From positions 1-9,179 of the forward strand of contig CAYVJA010000079.1 in NCBI GenBank assembly GCA_964451605.1: a stretch of 9,179 nucleotides of DNA, in the 5' to 3' direction. Positions 6,006 through 9,179 of this stretch are shown here, in pieces (position 1 is the first letter of the stretch; each line of letters begins with the position of its first letter). The translations under genes were made by a program, and so were the position numbers. The notes beneath the pieces are model-generated. The model was not told the origin of the DNA. It saw only the letters and a list, made by a program, of their open reading frames with translations, and made no database searches. Origin of the DNA: JAQVSH01 sp964451605 (GTDB taxonomy: Bacteria > Bacteroidota > Bacteroidia > Bacteroidales > UBA4181).

Positions 6006-8808
6006 ATGACCACATCTCCCCATATGGACGACCCCGGCGAAAATATCGTTGTCAAGGGCGCCCGGGTAAACAATCTGCAAAACATCGATGTGGTAATTCC
6101 CCGAAATCGTTTTGTGGTGATTACCGGATTGAGCGGTTCCGGAAAGACTTCACTGGCCTACGACACCATATATGCTGAGGGTCAGCGCAGATATGTTGAA
6201 AGTCTCTCGGCCTATGCCCGTCAGTTTCTGGGGCGTATTCACAAGCCCGAGGTCGATTTTGTGCGGGGTATACCCCCTGCCATTGCCATCGAACAGCAGG
6301 TGAACAGCAGGAACCCCCGATCGACGGTGGGTACCTCGACCGAGATTTATGACCACCTGAAACTCCTGTTTGCAAGGGCCGGGGTCACCATTTCGCCTGT
6401 ATCGGGTTTGCCCGTGAAAAAACATTCCGTTACCGATGTGGTCGATGCCTTTGTTCAACTTCCTCCCGATACCCCGGTGACAATCCTCTATCCGCTGCAG
6501 CACCGTCAGGACGGCAATTTGCCTGCCTGGCTGCAGCTTCTGGCCGCTCAGGGAATTACCCGCTGCGAGGTGAACGGTGAGCTCTTCCGCGTAGACGATC
6601 TTCTCTCGGGCAGCCGCCTTTTTACACCCCGCGACGAGGTTTCGGTTGTACTTGACAGAATCCGGGTCGCCGCTTCGCAGGATGTGCTCGAACGGGTGGC
6701 CGATTCGGCACAGACCGCCTTTAATGAGGGGGGAGGCACCTGTATTTTACGTGTTTACAGGCCTGAAGCTACCGAACTTCTCACCTTCTCATCGCGTTTC
6801 GAAGCCGATGGAATACAATTCGAGGAGCCTAATGTACATATGTTCGCGTTCAACAACCCTTACGGCGCCTGTCCCAGGTGTCAGGGCTATGGCAAGGTGG
6901 TGGGAATCGACGAGAATCTTGTGGTTCCCGACCGTACCCGATCGGTGTACGACGATGCCATTGTCTGTTGGCGCGGAGAGAGCATGAGCCGCTTTAAACA
7001 GGAGTTAATCCATACGGCATCGGCCCTGGGTTTCCCCATTCACAGGTCCTACGAAGACCTTTCTGACGCGCAGAGAGAGCTTCTCTGGAAAGGGAATGGT
7101 TCGTTTACGGGGATCTTTCCTTTCTTCGAAATGCTCGAAGCGCAGAAATATAAGATTCAATACCGGGTCATGATTGCCCGGTACAGTGGAAAAACCCTCT
7201 GTCCGGAGTGCAAAGGGGGGCGTCTGAAAAAAGAGGCCTCCTATGTAAAAGTTCAGGGTATGTCGCTGCCGGAAATGGTACGTATGCCGGTTTCCCGCCT
7301 GCTGGAGTGGTTCAATGCCTGGATTCCCGATGAGGCTACACAAGAGGTGGCATCGCGGGTATTGCTGGAAATCCGGAACCGACTCACCTATCTGGTGGAT
7401 GTAGGGCTGGGTTACCTGACGCTGAATCGTCTCTCCTCTACCCTTTCGGGCGGGGAGTCGCAGCGTATCAATCTATCCACTTCGCTTGCCAGCAATCTGA
7501 CCGGTTCGCTTTATGTGCTGGATGAACCGAGTATCGGGCTCCATTCGCGCGATACCGGACGGTTGATAGGCGTCTTAAAAAACCTCTGTTCGCTGGGGAA
7601 TACAGTGCTGGTGGTTGAACACGATGAGGAAATTATGCGTGCAGCCGATCAGATTATCGACATCGGTCCTCTTGCGGGCAGGCTGGGAGGCGAACTGGTT
7701 TTTCAGGGCAACGTTTCTGAGATGGGGAGTGCCACACGCAGTCTTACTGCCGATTATCTTACCGGCCGGCGCAGTGTGGAATTGCCCAAAATTCGCCGCC
7801 CCTGGCGAAATTATATCGAGCTCAGAGGGGCTCGCGAGAACAATCTCAAGAATTTAACCGTTCAATTTCCTCTGAATGTGCTTTGCGTGGTGACAGGTGT
7901 GAGTGGATCGGGGAAGTCGACACTGGTCAAGAGCCTTCTCTACCCGGCGCTTCAGCGCTACTATGCGGGGCCCGCAGAAAGGGCGGAATCGGGATTACCC
8001 CTGGGGGGCGATCTCGACGCGCTTGAGGGGGTGGAGTGTGTCGACCAAAACCCGATCGGGCGTTCGACCCGTTCGAATCCGGTTACCTATTCGAAGGCTT
8101 ACGACGAGATCCGAAAACTTTTTGCCGAACAGCCTCATGCTGTAAAGTCGGGTCTCAAAGCCACCCACTTCTCATTTAATATTGAGGGGGGCCGGTGTGA
8201 AGAGTGTCAGGGCGAAGGGGTAATTAAAGTAGAAATGCAGTTTATGGCCGATGTGCTTCTTACCTGCGAAGCCTGTGGAGGAAAGAAGTTTAAGGAGGAG
8301 GTGCTGGAGGTAAAATACAGGGATTGCTCCATTTACGATGTTCTGGAGATGACTGTCAACGAAGCCATCCACTTCTTTTCCGCCCGAAAAGGGAGTCTTG
8401 AGAAGAAGATTGTCGACAGATTGAAACCCCTCGAAGAGGTAGGGCTGGGCTATGTAAAGCTTGGACAGTCGTCGAGCAGTCTGAGTGGCGGAGAGAGTCA
8501 ACGGGTAAAACTGGCCTCTTTCCTTGGGAAGGAGAAATCCGGCTCACCCACGCTCTTTATCTTTGATGAACCCACAACCGGCCTCCATTTTCACGATATC
8601 CGCACCCTTCTCAAGGCATTTCAGGCGTTAATTGCCAAAGGGCACTCCGTGCTCGTCATTGAGCACCATCCCGATNNNNNNNNNNCTGGGCCCTGAGGGG
8701 GGAGAGGAGGGCGGTTCGCTGCTCTTTGCCGGAACTCCCGACATTTTACTACTTTCGGAAAAATCTTATACAGCCGCCGCTTTACGGCGGATGCGACCCG
8801 TTACTTAA
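6006..8808 (+). CDS. uvrA: Excinuclease ABC subunit UvrA, interrupted by an N gap
   Basis: UvrA is the damage-sensing ABC ATPase of nucleotide excision repair; its dimer loads UvrB on DNA lesions. Counting from ATG 6006, Walker A1 is GLSGSGKTS (41-49). The first zinc module has CPRC (289-292) and CPEC (399-402), then signature LSGGE (480-484) and Walker B LDEPS (505-509). The second half has GVSGSGKST (631-639), the second zinc module CEEC/CEAC (731-734, 754-757), LSGGE (826-830) and FDEPTTGLH (853-861). After residue 890 ten N follow (8676-8685). Downstream, in a shifted frame, the C terminus continues as LGPEGGEEGG and 30 more residues to TAA at 8806-8808. E. coli has about 10 residues at the gap, so the true missing length is probably near 30 nt and the total near 940 residues. 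ATG 6024 is an alternative start. An in-frame start at 5874 would add 44 unrelated residues. Confidence 0.96.
8676..8685. other. Assembly gap (ten N) inside uvrA
   Basis: Ten undetermined bases split the uvrA reading frame between HHPD and LGPEGG. The flanking codons differ by one frame when the gap is taken as 10 nt, so its true length must be a multiple of three, judged by homology to be about 30 nt. It is a placeholder, not a measured length, and the early TGA at 8694-8696 follows from it. Confidence 0.95.
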
Positions 8809-8819
8809 TCTAATACGTT

Positions 8820-9179
8820 ATGCAACCTCCTCTATTACAATCTGTTCTTCACCTGCAGAAGCCTTTGCAGAAGCCTCTTGTCGAGAGGGTACTCCAATTT
8901 GGTCAGGGAAACTTTCTCCGTTCCTTTTGCGGATGGATGTTCTCCGAGATGAATCAGAAACTGCAAACGGATTTTGGTATTGTGATGGTGCAACCCATTG
9001 CAGAGGGAAATATTGAGGCATTCGAGGCCCAGCAATGTTGCTACACCGTCTGTTTGCAAGGATATCAGGAGGGTAAGCCCTCTAAAAACAACTATCTCTG
9101 CAGGGCTGTTACCCGTGGGCTGAACCCCTTTACCCGTTATAACGACTTTTTGGCGTTGGCGCACCAGCCTGATCTGGAG
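8820..9179 (+). CDS. uxaB: Tagaturonate reductase / altronate oxidoreductase (3' partial)
   Basis: The first 120 codons of a gene cut by the window end. UxaB reduces D-tagaturonate to D-altronate with NADH in galacturonate (pectin) breakdown, between UxaC and UxaA; it is a long-chain polyol (mannitol) dehydrogenase family enzyme. After a variable N terminus the nucleotide-binding start reads RVLQFGQGNFLRSF (24-37), where the family has VLQFGEGNFLRAF. It continues with VMVQPIAEGN (54-63) and, near the end, VTRGLNPFTRYNDFLALA (98-115), matching the usual SRxINPYTDYxxFLxLA. These favour UxaB over mannitol or fructuronate reductases, though only about a quarter of the protein is visible. The ATG at 8820 lies 11 nt after the uvrA stop with no Shine-Dalgarno, so read-through from uvrA is possible. 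Confidence 0.85.
   Translation, partial: MQPPLLQSVLHLQKPLQKPLVERVLQFGQGNFLRSFCGWMFSEMNQKLQTDFGIVMVQPIAEGNIEAFEAQQCCYTVCLQGYQEGKPSKNNYLCRAVTRGLNPFTRYNDFLALAHQPDLE
8854..8877 (+). repeat. 12-nt tandem direct repeat in the uxaB 5' end
   Basis: TGCAGAAGCCTT at 8854-8865 is followed directly by TGCAGAAGCCTC at 8866-8877 (11 of 12 identical). It encodes LQKPLQKPL at residues 12-20 of UxaB. Because the unit is a multiple of three the frame is kept. It lies in the variable N terminus ahead of the nucleotide-binding motif, so it is probably a neutral small duplication. Confidence 0.75.

Noticed and set aside
8726..9164. Open frames on both strands over the uvrA end and uxaB start (8726-9016 + and 8835-9164 -)
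   Set aside because: They run across the UvrA C-terminal frame and the clear UxaB frame (8820 onward) and show no family similarity.

Overview
The window looks like an ordinary chromosomal stretch of a Bacteroidota bacterium, probably Bacteroidales (Dysgonomonadaceae or Porphyromonadaceae-like). This rests on three things: the protein families and their phrasing, the lack of Shine-Dalgarno sequences before nearly all starts, and candidate promoters of the Bacteroidota -33/-7 type (TTG, about 20 nt, TAnnTTTG). Coding GC looks near 50%. No mobile element, CRISPR array, rRNA or tRNA gene was seen.

Left part (1-4988, all + strand) is a tightly packed run of five genes: the 3' part of a YbfF-like alpha/beta hydrolase, a type I mannose-6-phosphate isomerase (manA), the ribosome-assembly GTPase EngB/YsxC, the tRNA-Ile lysidine synthetase TilS, and a secreted M64-family zinc peptidase. 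Gaps are 26, -11, 45 and 6 nt, so it reads as one operon, with a possible extra promoter just before tilS. Two of the genes (engB, tilS) serve translation; the others are metabolic or secreted enzymes.

Middle (4989-5218) is a 230 bp convergent intergenic region of unusually high GC (about 60% over 4989-5160) with several inverted repeats. It lies between the peptidase gene and a minus-strand ECF-type sigma factor gene (5219-5824). No anti-sigma gene is adjacent. The sigma gene is divergent from uvrA, and the 181 bp between them (5825-6005) holds a good candidate promoter for the sigma gene.

Right part: uvrA (6006-8808, + strand) encodes the UvrA subunit of nucleotide excision repair. It is interrupted by ten N at 8676-8685. 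Reading on both sides shows that the gene is intact in biology: the C-terminal 40 residues continue after the N run in another frame, so the N run is a placeholder of wrong length and the apparent stop at 8694-8696 is an artefact. Eleven bases after uvrA comes the 5' part of a tagaturonate reductase gene (uxaB), cut by the window end.

I found no clearly novel multi-gene system. The most useful observations are the assembly gap in uvrA, the GC-rich structured intergenic region, and the stand-alone sigma factor with a possible structured leader.
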